Under the pieces are notes generated by a model. That model was not told where the DNA came from. It saw nothing but the letters and a program-made list of their open reading frames with translations, and did no database searches. DNA of 47,120 bases from the NCBI GenBank assembly GCA_017631325.1, contig JAGBTM010000003.1:1-47120 (forward strand), read 5' to 3'. This document shows, one piece after another, positions 32,740 to 40,551 of the stretch; positions within the stretch are counted from its first letter, which is position 1; every line of letters begins with the position of its first letter. The translations under genes and the position numbers were made by a program. The stretch comes from Clostridia bacterium (GTDB lineage: Bacteria > Bacillota > Clostridia > Oscillospirales > CAG-272).

Positions 32740-33444
32740 TCATAGCAACGAAGCTATAATGACTATAACCACGATTGCCGCGGCGGCAATCGCTCCAAAC
32801 ATTATAAGCTTGTTTTTTGCCGTCATAGGAACACTTATATCCATTTGAATATAATCTTTATTATCACATCTATAATAATATCCAAGATGAACAGACGTGC
32901 TCTTACCGTTGCTATCAACAATATCCGTAAAAATCGGCCAAATAGGCACTTTAATAGGCTCGGAAGTATACTCTATTCCGTATCTGTTAAGACGGCACTC
33001 GCTCATACCGAAATTCAGGTCGGAAAGAGCTTGTCTACACAATCTTTTTCCTTCCTTCTCCGCTATTGAACGAGCCTCGTATTTAGTAATAACGTCAGAC
33101 GTATTATATCCGTCAAGGACATATCTCGTCGCGGCGCGACACGTAGCCATAGAAGCAGCATTTTCATCTGCGACTATCAGATATTCGTCTGTGTTAAAGT
33201 CTATAGAAGTCGTTCTTTTAGTAGTGGTATCGCCGTACGTGCTTTCGCCCGAGCCCGTGGAATTTCCCCACACGTAACCGCGTGAAAGAATAGGACCGTC
33301 GCCAAAATATATACTGTCGGCCTGAATTCCCTCTATCGCCTGTGCAAAGTCGGGGTTTTTATTTCTTGCCTTCTCCAGCCATTCGTTTTCGTTTAAGTAG
33401 CGACGAAGCCTGTCAATTACTTGATTTTTTTCAACACTTGCCAT
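32740..33444 (-). CDS. Tail-anchored protein of the XRE-linked operon
   Basis: A 234-residue protein with a soluble N-terminal part (VIDRLRRYLNENEWLEKARN at the start; later TRYVLDGYNTSDVITKYEAR and CRLNRYGIEYTSEP) and one C-terminal membrane helix (about 212-234, KLIMFGAIAAAAIVVIVIIA). No signal peptide is present, so the soluble part should stay in the cytoplasm. I recognise no family. The start has only a GGTGA site and lies 13 bases behind the preceding gene. Confidence 0.65.
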   Translation of the reverse strand: MASVEKNQVIDRLRRYLNENEWLEKARNKNPDFAQAIEGIQADSIYFGDGPILSRGYVWGNSTGSGESTYGDTTTKRTTSIDFNTDEYLIVADENAASMATCRAATRYVLDGYNTSDVITKYEARSIAEKEGKRLCRQALSDLNFGMSECRLNRYGIEYTSEPIKVPIWPIFTDIVDSNGKSTSVHLGYYYRCDNKDYIQMDISVPMTAKNKLIMFGAIAAAAIVVIVIIASLL

Positions 33445-33457
33445 GTAGTGTCACCGA

Positions 33458-33871
33458 TTACGCTGCCCTCTTCAATTCCAAGATAGCGGTTATTAAAGCA
33501 AGTGCATTTTTGATAATATATATTGCCAGCATTATAGGACCAACGAGAAGTCCTCCGAATATACCACCGATCAAACCGGAAATAGCTCCGCGTATCGGGT
33601 GATTCTCTACGTAAACCGTGTTTCCGACTACGCTGGCACTATATTCGTTAGCACCGTCGCGAGCGCCTTTTTTAGCCTGATCAAAAGTCATCTTGAGAAT
33701 AGGAATAATAATCGGAACAACGCATGCGGCTCCCCAAATAACCCATGACTCAAATCCCGAATGTTCCATAAACATTGTTAATCCAAAAATCCACAAAGAT
33801 AACGCCACTACAAGCCATATTGAGTAAAACACAATTACGCTTATCTTCTTTGCCTTTTCAAACTTTTCCAT
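33458..33871 (-). CDS. Small membrane protein with glycine zipper
   Basis: A 137-residue protein with hydrophobic segments at about 10-31, 38-58 and 92-126. The last contains RGAISGLIGGIFGGLLVGP, a G-x-x-x-G zipper that favours helix packing and oligomers. AGGAGAG precedes the ATG. It is the first gene of the operon behind the regulated promoter. No family is recognised. The zipper would fit a membrane channel or assembly role, as inference. Confidence 0.65.
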   Translation of the reverse strand: MEKFEKAKKISVIVFYSIWLVVALSLWIFGLTMFMEHSGFESWVIWGAACVVPIIIPILKMTFDQAKKGARDGANEYSASVVGNTVYVENHPIRGAISGLIGGIFGGLLVGPIMLAIYIIKNALALITAILELKRAA

Positions 33872-33926
33872 TTTTTCTCTCCTTAAAATAAAGTATTATT
33901 GCTATCGAAATAGCAACTTGTCTTAC

Positions 33927-33955
33927 ATTATATCACTATAGTGATTAAATGTCAA
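33927..33955 (-). promoter_or_regulatory. Operon promoter with palindromic operator in the spacer
   Basis: On the minus strand TTGACA (33950-33955) and TATAAT (33927-33932) are 17 bases apart. The spacer and -10 contain the perfect palindrome ATCACTATAGTGAT (33932-33945). A protein bound there would block RNA polymerase. The divergent XRE regulator is the obvious candidate. A second short inverted repeat (TTGCTAT / ATAGCAA, 33899-33916) lies in the leader. Confidence 0.85.
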
Positions 33956-34025
33956 TACTTTAGTTGTACTTTTGTGTCAAAAAATCGTGTAAAATAGTAT
34001 ATAATGAAGAAAAAGGAGGTTTCAC

Positions 34026-34313
34026 ATGTTCGACGTAAGTAAAAGAATTAAAGAGCTTAGAGAAAAGAGCGGACTTACCGTCAACGGCTTGGCAAATTTG
34101 GCAGGAATATCTCAGAGCTATCTCAGAGATATAGAGCTGGGCAACAAGAAGCCTACCGTAGAGTATCTCGAGTATATATGCGATGCACTTAAGATATCCT
34201 TGGTAACTTTTTTTGATTTTTCAAGCAATGATGACGAATTGCTTTCTCTCATAGCCAGGCTAACCGCGAAGCAAAAGGATAAGCTCGCAGCCTTCCTTAA
34301 AAGCATAGTGTAG
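34026..34313 (+). CDS. XRE-family HTH transcriptional regulator
   Basis: A 95-residue protein. Residues 5-64 form a Cro/CI-type HTH (RIKELREKSGLTVNGLANLA, GISQSYLRDIELGNKKPTVE). A short C-terminal helix pair (SLIARLTAKQKDKLAAFLKS) may serve dimer formation. AAGGAGGT lies before the ATG. It is divergent from the four-gene operon and probably represses that operon, and perhaps itself, through the palindrome at 33932-33945. Confidence 0.9.
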   Translation: MFDVSKRIKELREKSGLTVNGLANLAGISQSYLRDIELGNKKPTVEYLEYICDALKISLVTFFDFSSNDDELLSLIARLTAKQKDKLAAFLKSIV

Positions 34314-34343
34314 ATATTGTGTATACGTTTCAAATTAAAAAAT

Positions 34344-34375
34344 AAAGGGGCTGAGTTGCAACTCAGCTCCTTTTC
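34344..34375. terminator. Bidirectional terminator between XRE gene and cyclophilin gene
   Basis: GGGGCTGAGTT and AACTCAGCTCC pair around GC, flanked by AAA and TTTT. It serves the two converging genes. Confidence 0.88.
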
Positions 34376-34445
34376 ACGTTTATTGTATAAAATTGCTCGT
34401 ATTTAAGTATATCAAGTCCTGTTTGTGAGAAAATCGCAAAGCGGA

Positions 34446-35165
34446 TTACATAAACTGTCCTCGCTCCAAATACCACTCTTCGTAAAGTCTAACGTACTTA
34501 ATCTTCGGCTGATATTCTTCGGTCAGAACGTAGCTTTCGCTATTGGCATACTGCGAGAGGTCGTTCATTATAGCGTCGATAACGCTCATTCCCTCGACGA
34601 CGTAGCCGAACGCGGCATAGTGGCCGTCAAGCTCGGTCATATCGGTGTAGCAGATAAAGAACTGGCAAGAAGCCGAGTCGTAGTCGTCCTCTCTTGCAAA
34701 GGAAATTACACCGCGGCGGTGCGAAATATCGTTACTCTTGAAGCCGTTATCGAGAAATTCACCGTGAATTTTCTGATTAAGCGTACCGCTTCCGTCACCT
34801 GCGTGACAGCCACCGTGAATATACGCTCCTGGCTTTATCGCGTGGATTCTGTTGCCGTATACGTTAGTAGAGCCCTCGGGAGGATTACTGTAATATCCGC
34901 CGTTTGCAAGTCCAACAAACTGAGCAACCGAGGCGGGCGCTGCCGTATGGTCAAGGCAGAAAACAACCTTTCCGTAGTTATATATACACATCTCAACGTA
35001 GGTAACTATTCTTCCTACGGTATCTCTCTCCTTTGCGTAATCGCAAGCTCCAACACCATAGGTGTCAGTCTTACCGTTGTCGGGCGTTTGCCCGTCGGGT
35101 GCGCAAGAAAAAAGTGATGTAGCCGATATTACAATCACCAAAATTGTAGCCAAAAAACGCTTCAT
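34446..35165 (-). CDS. Cyclophilin-type peptidyl-prolyl isomerase lipoprotein
   Basis: A 239-residue secreted lipoprotein: signal peptide with lipobox LFSC (Cys21), then a cyclophilin domain (about 55-235). Recognisable parts are VEMCIYNYGKVVFCLDHTAA, SVAQFVGLANGGYY, RGVISFAREDDYDSASCQFF and LDGHYAAFGYVVEGMSVIDA. It should catalyse proline isomerisation and help fold exported proteins at the outer membrane face. The catalytic Arg and the SQFF motif appear in modified form (SCQFFI). AAAGG lies before the ATG. Confidence 0.88.
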   Translation of the reverse strand: MKRFLATILVIVISATSLFSCAPDGQTPDNGKTDTYGVGACDYAKERDTVGRIVTYVEMCIYNYGKVVFCLDHTAAPASVAQFVGLANGGYYSNPPEGSTNVYGNRIHAIKPGAYIHGGCHAGDGSGTLNQKIHGEFLDNGFKSNDISHRRGVISFAREDDYDSASCQFFICYTDMTELDGHYAAFGYVVEGMSVIDAIMNDLSQYANSESYVLTEEYQPKIKYVRLYEEWYLERGQFM

Positions 35166-35187
35166 TTGTAAACCTTTCTTTTCAAAA

Positions 35188-36216
35188 TTATAAATTTTGC
35201 GAGATAAAAAGCTCTATCATAGTATATCCCGCGACACCGCCAAACTTGGACTCTGCATCAATTTTTGCCAGAGTGTCAACTATCTCCAAAAGCCTTGCAG
35301 TAGTATATTTTTTTGCCGCCGAAATTGCGTGCTTGAGTCTGTACGGGTTGATTTTCAGAATACTTTCTATATCCTGCGAGCCACGCCCATCGTCAAGCAA
35401 AAGCGCAACCGAGAGAAGCTCGGAGAAGCTCCTTGACATCATACCTACGATAATCTGTGGCTCAACTCTCCTATGCTTCATATCCATAAGAGCGTCGTAG
35501 GCCTTTTCCTTATTCCTGTCGTTTATGGCGTTTGAGAGCGCGTAGGTATCGCTCTCGGGTGTGGTGCTGGCCGCCTCGATTACGTCGCTTGGCGTAAGTT
35601 GACCCTTGCCTCTTGCGTGAGCGAGGGCAGAAAGCTTTTTGACCTCGTTTGCAAGCACCTCCATCGAGCGTCCCGAGCGAAATACTAGCGTTTTGACCGT
35701 ATCGAGCGTTACTGCAAGACCCTCCTTGTCGAAGTGCTTTTTGAGCCAGGAATAAAGCTGATTTTCGCTCGATTTGTCATATCTTAAAACGTTTATTTTC
35801 TTATCAAAGCGCGATATAAACGCCGACGGCTTCTTCGGTGTACCGAACTCAACTCCCGTCGCCGTCGCAACCAGCACAACCACGGCGTAGCCGCCCTCGT
35901 TGACAAGCTCGGCTATTTCGGAAAGCGCCTCACACTCGGCCTCGGTGAGTGAGGTGAGGTCTGCGTGACGCCATACGACGAGCTTGTAGTCGGACATCAT
36001 TGGCGGGGATTTCGTTGCTTCCTTAATTGCCGCAAAATCAACGTCCTCGCCATCGTACGAGAGGTTGTTGAATACGGCAAAGGGCGAGTCGTCACCAACG
36101 GCCGAGATAAGCTCACGCGAGTAATACCTCGAAAGATATTCCTCCTCGCCGCAAAAGAGGTACACACCGGAAAGCGTACCGTCCTTTATTCTGTTTTTCA
36201 GCTCGGCTGTATCCAT
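35188..36216 (-). CDS. holA: DNA polymerase III delta subunit
   Basis: A 342-residue protein of normal length for HolA. Typical parts are GVYLFCGEEEYLSRYYSREL at the N-terminus, DYKLVVWRHADLTS, the TLVFRSGRSMEVLANEVKKL helix region, and the C-terminal collar domain (LSNAINDRNKEKAYDALMDM, NPYRLKHAISAAKKYTTARL, DAESKFGGVAGYTMIELF). It opens the sliding clamp in the clamp-loader complex. It overlaps the DUF1934 gene by 19 bases. Confidence 0.93.
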   Translation of the reverse strand: MDTAELKNRIKDGTLSGVYLFCGEEEYLSRYYSRELISAVGDDSPFAVFNNLSYDGEDVDFAAIKEATKSPPMMSDYKLVVWRHADLTSLTEAECEALSEIAELVNEGGYAVVVLVATATGVEFGTPKKPSAFISRFDKKINVLRYDKSSENQLYSWLKKHFDKEGLAVTLDTVKTLVFRSGRSMEVLANEVKKLSALAHARGKGQLTPSDVIEAASTTPESDTYALSNAINDRNKEKAYDALMDMKHRRVEPQIIVGMMSRSFSELLSVALLLDDGRGSQDIESILKINPYRLKHAISAAKKYTTARLLEIVDTLAKIDAESKFGGVAGYTMIELFISQNL

Positions 36217-36632
36217 ATTCTCATTCTCACCGCCTTGTTTGCGCCGCCGATTTTCATATTGTAGTATAAGTCGAGCTCGCCACCGTCTGCTCCGAGCTCA
36301 AAGGATACCCTAAGAGGATTTACCGTCATATCAAATTTATAGGGCGGCACGGAATACAGAGAGCTGTGCTCCTCTCCTTTTTTAAATCGGATTTCGCTCT
36401 CAATAGCGCCCGAGCGCGCAACGGTCACCACGTCAGAGTCAGCTTTAATCTCGGTATTAACCTCACCGCCCTCGCCTCGCTCGGTGTAGGTGAGGCGTAT
36501 CTGCTCCTCGGAATAGTAATAGTATCCCATAAGCACACTCTCGGAAATCTCCGGCGAGCCCATGCCAAAGCCTCTGCCATCAAGCTCCTCTATTTTAGAT
36601 TTGATTTTGATTTGTGATTCCCTTATAATCAT
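36198..36632 (-). CDS. DUF1934 (YwiB-like) protein
   Basis: A 144-residue beta-barrel type protein. It shows a short start (IIRESQIKIKSKIEELDG), then strands around YYYYSEEQIRLTYTE and SDVVTVARSG, and a Gly/Asp-rich strand GGELDLYYNMKIGG near the end. This layout fits the calycin-like DUF1934 family of Firmicutes, whose function is unknown. The gene precedes and overlaps holA, so it is cotranscribed with it. Confidence 0.8.
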   Translation of the reverse strand: MIIRESQIKIKSKIEELDGRGFGMGSPEISESVLMGYYYYSEEQIRLTYTERGEGGEVNTEIKADSDVVTVARSGAIESEIRFKKGEEHSSLYSVPPYKFDMTVNPLRVSFELGADGGELDLYYNMKIGGANKAVRMRIWIQPS

Positions 36633-36650
36633 ATCCGCCGCCTATAAGAA

Positions 36651-36676
36651 TAGCGCACCGACCAACGAGTGCGCTA
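36651..36676 (-). terminator. Terminator after the methylglyoxal-synthase-like gene
   Basis: TAGCGCAC (36651-36658) pairs perfectly with GTGCGCTA (36669-36676). On the minus strand TTCTTAT follows, a weak T tract. Confidence 0.6.
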
Positions 36677-36681
36677 TGCTG

Positions 36682-37107
36682 TCACTTTTTCTTTTTAAGA
36701 TTATACTCGCTTCTCGGGTTTACGAACTCGCGCCAGTCGAAGCTTCCGGCCTCGAGCGCCGTTACAAGCACCTCTGCCGTCGCAAGATTAGTTGCGATAG
36801 GCACGTTGTAAACGTCGCAGAGCCTGAGAAGGTCGTTGCCCGCGTCGGTGCCGAAATCGCTGTCGGTGCTTCTGAAATAAAACACCAAATCTATCTCGTT
36901 ATACGAAATACGAGAGGTTATCTGCTCAGTACCGCCCTCGCTGCCTGGCATCATGGTTTCTATATCAAGCCCCGTTGCGTCGGCAATGTATCTGCCGGTG
37001 CTGTCGGTTGCGCAAATAGAGTGCTTTGAGAGTATGCCCTGATAGGCAATACAGAACTGCGCCATAAGCTCTTTTTTATTATCACTTGCTATGATAGCAA
37101 TATACAT
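36682..37107 (-). CDS. Methylglyoxal-synthase-like domain protein, altered active site
   Basis: A 141-residue protein with the MGS-like fold: MYIAIIASDNKKELMAQFCI at the start, ATDSTGRYIADATGLDIETM, and LLRLCDVYNVPIATNLATAE near the end. The catalytic set of the known enzyme (E. coli His19, Asp71, His98) seems to be missing. AHD is replaced by ASD, GGDQQ by GGTEQ, and the H-x-PD loop by DSDFGTDAGND. It may therefore not make methylglyoxal from dihydroxyacetone phosphate. The ATG at 37107 is preferred over 37218 because of an AAAGG site. It lies divergent from pfkA, so a link to triose-phosphate control is possible. Confidence 0.8.
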   Translation of the reverse strand: MYIAIIASDNKKELMAQFCIAYQGILSKHSICATDSTGRYIADATGLDIETMMPGSEGGTEQITSRISYNEIDLVFYFRSTDSDFGTDAGNDLLRLCDVYNVPIATNLATAEVLVTALEAGSFDWREFVNPRSEYNLKKKK

Positions 37108-37189
37108 AATTGACCTTTCCCCTTTAATCAGGAACCGCGCGATAAAAATACCGCAAAAACGTGACAATTCATATACTTTGGTTATAGAA

Positions 37190-37218
37190 ATAATACCACA
37201 AATTTCGCTTTTTGTCAA
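37190..37218 (-). promoter_or_regulatory. Promoter of the methylglyoxal-synthase-like gene
   Basis: TTGACA (37213-37218) and TATTAT (37190-37195) on the minus strand with a 17-base spacer. Confidence 0.75.
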
Positions 37219-37297
37219 TTAGATTATAAGATTTTATTTCTTTTTGTAATTTTCAACAAAAATATTTTCAAAAATAAGGCTATTTTCACAAAAGCCC

Positions 37298-37326
37298 TTG
37301 AAAAAGAGAAATAATTGTTGTATAAT
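37298..37326 (+). promoter_or_regulatory. pfkA promoter
   Basis: TTGAAA (37298-37303) and TATAAT (37321-37326) with a 17-base spacer, about 60 bases before pfkA. Confidence 0.75.
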
Positions 37327-37384
37327 ACTTTTGGCAAAAAATATGTATAATAGTATCGTCAATAAAACTAGCAAGGAAACGAAA

Positions 37385-38449
37385 ATGAAGAACTTTAAAA
37401 GAATAGGTATTCTCACCTCGGGCGGAGATGCGCCCGGAATGAACGCGGCAGTCAGGGCCGCAGTAAGAGTTGCGCTTACGCGCGGTGTTGACGTAGTTGC
37501 TATCTACCGCGGCTACTCGGGACTTATCAGCGGCGACATCAAGCCCCTCAGCATGCGTGACGTATCAAATATTATCAACCGCGGTGGTACTATTCTTTAC
37601 TCAGACCGCTGCCCCGAGTTCAAGACCAAAGAGGGTATGCAGCGCGCTATTGATACCTGTAAGAAATTCGGTATCGACGGTATAATTACCCTTGGCGGCG
37701 ACGGTACGTTCAGAGGAGCTACCGACCTCACCGCTCACGGTATTCCCTGCGTAGGTATCCCCTGCACTATTGACAACGATATAACCTCAACCGAAGCAAC
37801 CATCGGCTTTGACACCGCTATGAACACCGTTATCGAGCTTATCGACAAGCTCCGCGATACCTGCGAGTCTCACGCAAGATGCAACGTCGTCGAGGTAATG
37901 GGCAGAGGCGCAGGAGACATCGCTCTCAACACCGCTATCGCTTCGGGCGCGTCCTCAGTAGTAGTGCCCGAGTTCCCATACGACGACGAATCCATCTGCA
38001 AGAAGATTATCTCGGCAAAGTCTCTCGGCAAGCGTAACTTTATCGTTATCGTATCGGAGGGTGTCGGCTCCGACTATGCTCCCGCACTCACAAAGAAAAT
38101 ACAAGACGCAACGGGTGTTGAAACCAAGTTCGCTCGCCTCGCTCACATCGTCAGAGGCGGCAACCCAACCCTTCGCGACAGAGTTTTAGCATCAAAGATG
38201 GGAACCTTTGCAGCAGAGGAGCTTCTTCGCGGCAACTCCAACGTCGTTGTTTGTGAGAAGCGTGGAAAAATTGTTTCAAAGGACATCAACTACGCTCTTA
38301 TCCTCGACAGAATGTACAAGTGCACTCTCAAGGAGGGCGACCTCGATAGCTTTAGCGAGGAGGATATCGCAAAAATGAAGCGCGAAATTGATAGAAAGCG
38401 CGCCCATCTGCTCGAGCTGTTCACCGTCGAGAACAAGATTAACCTTTAA
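37385..38449 (+). CDS. pfkA: 6-phosphofructokinase
   Basis: A 354-residue kinase that phosphorylates fructose 6-phosphate in glycolysis. It has the nucleotide loop GILTSGGDAPGMNAAVRA at the N-terminus, GGDGTFRGA (Gly at the position that is Asp in pyrophosphate-dependent enzymes, so ATP is the likely donor), PCTIDNDI with the catalytic Asp, the substrate motif EVMGRGAGDIA, and a late LAHIVRGGNPT motif. The ATG at 37385 has an AAGGAA site. The open frame upstream from 37298 covers the promoter and is not coding. Confidence 0.95.
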   Translation: MKNFKRIGILTSGGDAPGMNAAVRAAVRVALTRGVDVVAIYRGYSGLISGDIKPLSMRDVSNIINRGGTILYSDRCPEFKTKEGMQRAIDTCKKFGIDGIITLGGDGTFRGATDLTAHGIPCVGIPCTIDNDITSTEATIGFDTAMNTVIELIDKLRDTCESHARCNVVEVMGRGAGDIALNTAIASGASSVVVPEFPYDDESICKKIISAKSLGKRNFIVIVSEGVGSDYAPALTKKIQDATGVETKFARLAHIVRGGNPTLRDRVLASKMGTFAAEELLRGNSNVVVCEKRGKIVSKDINYALILDRMYKCTLKEGDLDSFSEEDIAKMKREIDRKRAHLLELFTVENKINL

Positions 38450-38590
38450 TTTTTCGAAATTCCAAAGAGGATTTGCAGCTTGAGAAGAGCTTAATCCTAA
38501 AGAAAATTTGCAGCTTGAGAAGAACTCAAGAAGGAATTTATAAATTTTCAAATTTTCAAAACAATATTTGGATTTCCCCTCTAAATATAA

Positions 38591-38644
38591 AGAAAAACAC
38601 CCGATTTGTAAACTAACAGTTGCATTTTTGGGTGTTTTTCTTTT
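38591..38644 (+). terminator. pfkA terminator
   Basis: AGAAAAACACCC (38591-38602) pairs with GGGTGTTTTTCT (38630-38641), followed by TTT. The A and T flanks let it work in both directions. Confidence 0.85.
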
Positions 38645-38673
38645 GAGTTATTATTTTTTGTTTTTGTTTTATT

Positions 38674-38727
38674 TTCGCTTTTCGTTTGATGTTCGCTTTT
38701 CGTTTGATGTTCGCTTTTCGCTTTGAT
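38674..38727. repeat. Three tandem 18-bp repeats
   Basis: Two exact copies of TTCGCTTTTCGTTTGATG (38674-38691, 38692-38709) and a third, imperfect one (38710-38727). They lie between two converging genes. Confidence 0.85.
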
Positions 38728-38831
38728 TTTTTGGTTTTTCTTGCTTTTGTTTTATCTTAAGCTGTTCGCTCTTGCAAAAAACAACAGCTTTTTTTGCGCT
38801 GTTTTATACAACACAAGGCCTCGGCGCTTTA

Positions 38832-40199
38832 TCACTCGGTAAGATGGGAGTAGGTCGTTCTGTCACCGAAATCGTCCTTGCCCATGAGATGTGCGACGGT
38901 CATAGGTATCTGTATATTTTCAACCGAAACACCGTCGAAGCGCTCGGCCGCGGCACCGTGAACAAATACGAAAACGTCGGCTGAGGTATGGTCGCCATAG
39001 GTGAAGTAATATTCACCCTCTCCCTCGGTAAGACCGCCCGTCTCGTGGTCTGCCGTGATTATAACCATCGTGTCGGGGTGATAAAATGCATATTCCATAA
39101 AGGTTGCAATAGCCTGATTAAATCTCACGAGCGCCAAAAAGAGCTTCTCGGTGTCGTTGTTGTGGCTGTGCTTGTCGATATGCGCTTCCTCGTACATGAG
39201 GAAAAATCCGTCACCGTCATTATCAAGTGTATCGAGCGTCTCGCGTATCTTATCCTCTATGCCAAGAAGCTTTGCGCTCGTGTAGTAGTCGTAGCCGCAG
39301 TCGATTAAGGTGCCGTACTGCGAGGTGAGCTGTATCTGGCTTTGAAGTATAGCAGATTTTCCGTCGCGGTCCTCAGCGTGTGCCGAGAACGATGCGGGTG
39401 TTGCTCCAGTCTTGGTCTCGGTGGACATAACGGCAGTGCTTTTGCCAAGAGAGGACGCAAGCTCGGTTATAAGTAGAACGTCGTTTCCGTCAGCGTCAAT
39501 TCCGATATGCTCGTTGTAGGTCTTATGGCCCGAGGAAAGAGCCGTTCCTCCCGCCGCGCTGTCTGTCGTTCCCGTAAGAGAGTTAGTCCTCGAGTATCCG
39601 ATAGCAGAAAGATAATAACCGTAGAAAATATCCTCTCCGTCACCGTATTCGACGTCGTTTTCAAGCACGTCAAAGAGCTTGGTGTGGTTTTGTCCCATTC
39701 CGTCGCCGATGAGCATTATAAAATTCTTCGCCTCTTTAACTATCGGCTCGCAAACCGACACACCCGATGGAACGGTTGCCTGATAATTGTTTGTGGGCAC
39801 AAAGGTCTCGACAAAATAATAAGCCGCTGCGGCTATAAGGAAATAGTCGCCTTCAAGGGCAATTTTCGTTCCGTCAGAAAGAATAGCAAACTCGGAACGC
39901 GAGCAATCCGCATCAAGGCTCGCCGAGGCGCTGCGTGACGTTTCGCCAACGATTATCTCGCACTCTCCCTCCGTCTGGTCGTCCTCAACGATTTTAAGCT
40001 CTACGCCCGTGCGTGTCTTTACGCTCGACTGTATGTACTCTGCCGCTCTGTAAGAGTAGTCGTGGTCGTCTGCCGAATATACTATTTTGTAGCTTGAGAG
40101 CTTCTCGCCGTTTATCGTCGAGCTGTTAAAGAGCGCGCACGACGATAGCAGAGCAAGTGTAGCTATGCAAGTTAAGATTAAAAACAAAATCTTTTTCAT
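38832..40199 (-). CDS. Alkaline phosphatase lipoprotein with extra N-terminal domain
   Basis: A 455-residue protein. The signal peptide ends in a lipobox LSSC. Residues about 30-150 form an extra domain (SYKIVYSADDHDYSYRAAEY, TRTGVELKIVEDD, CEIIVGETSRSAS) resembling the N-terminal domains of some glycoside hydrolases. The phosphatase domain begins with NFIMLIGDGMGQNHTK (metal Asp), has the nucleophile Ser in TGTTDSAAGGTAL, then HAEDRDGKS, DGFFLMYEEAHIDKHSHNND and the metal site ITADHETGG. The start at 40199 follows AAGGG. It should release phosphate from monoesters at the cell surface. Confidence 0.88.
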   Translation of the reverse strand: MKKILFLILTCIATLALLSSCALFNSSTINGEKLSSYKIVYSADDHDYSYRAAEYIQSSVKTRTGVELKIVEDDQTEGECEIIVGETSRSASASLDADCSRSEFAILSDGTKIALEGDYFLIAAAAYYFVETFVPTNNYQATVPSGVSVCEPIVKEAKNFIMLIGDGMGQNHTKLFDVLENDVEYGDGEDIFYGYYLSAIGYSRTNSLTGTTDSAAGGTALSSGHKTYNEHIGIDADGNDVLLITELASSLGKSTAVMSTETKTGATPASFSAHAEDRDGKSAILQSQIQLTSQYGTLIDCGYDYYTSAKLLGIEDKIRETLDTLDNDGDGFFLMYEEAHIDKHSHNNDTEKLFLALVRFNQAIATFMEYAFYHPDTMVIITADHETGGLTEGEGEYYFTYGDHTSADVFVFVHGAAAERFDGVSVENIQIPMTVAHLMGKDDFGDRTTYSHLTE

Positions 40200-40327
40200 T
40201 TTAAATTCCCTTCTAGCTTTTGTCAAAACTCTTGATTTGCTATGTTTTGTTGTCATTTTGCATTATTCAACTGCTTGCATTAAGTCAATTATTAATGCTT
40301 ATCGTAATATTTCCCATTACATAATAC

Positions 40328-40356
40328 ATCATATCACGAAGTATATAATTTGTCAA
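40328..40356 (-). promoter_or_regulatory. Alkaline phosphatase promoter
   Basis: TTGACA (40351-40356) and TATGAT (40328-40333) on the minus strand with a 17-base spacer, about 130 bases before the gene. No clear Pho box was recognised. Confidence 0.7.
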
Positions 40357-40474
40357 GAGCCCCCTCTTGTTTCCGAGAGCAATATAAGCCAAAAGCCGTA
40401 CAAAAGACAAAAAGTGGCAAAATTCAGACCCTGCTCAGTTTACTTTTTGCAATATCATTTATGACTTTTAACAA

Positions 40475-40503
40475 TTTACATCTCTAAAAATATATTATAC
40501 AAT
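40475..40503 (+). promoter_or_regulatory. Probable promoter of the EamA transporter gene
   Basis: TTTACA (40475-40480) and TACAAT (40498-40503) with a 17-base spacer, about 50 bases before the start codon. The divergent gap 40200-40551 holds this and the phosphatase promoter and no gene. Confidence 0.5.
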
Positions 40504-40551
40504 TAAGGAAAGATAATTTTAAATTATTAATATTTTTTACGCTGAGGTATT

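Larger units (their letters stand above)
38450..38831. other. Gene-free stretch after pfkA with repeats and a terminator
   Basis: No gene is seen. It holds a direct repeat TTTGCAGCTTGAGAAGA (38473-38489 and 38508-38524), the pfkA terminator, and three tandem 18-base units TTCGCTTTTCGTTTGATG starting at 38674, the last imperfect. The stretch 38650-38760 is strongly T-rich on this strand. Confidence 0.75.
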
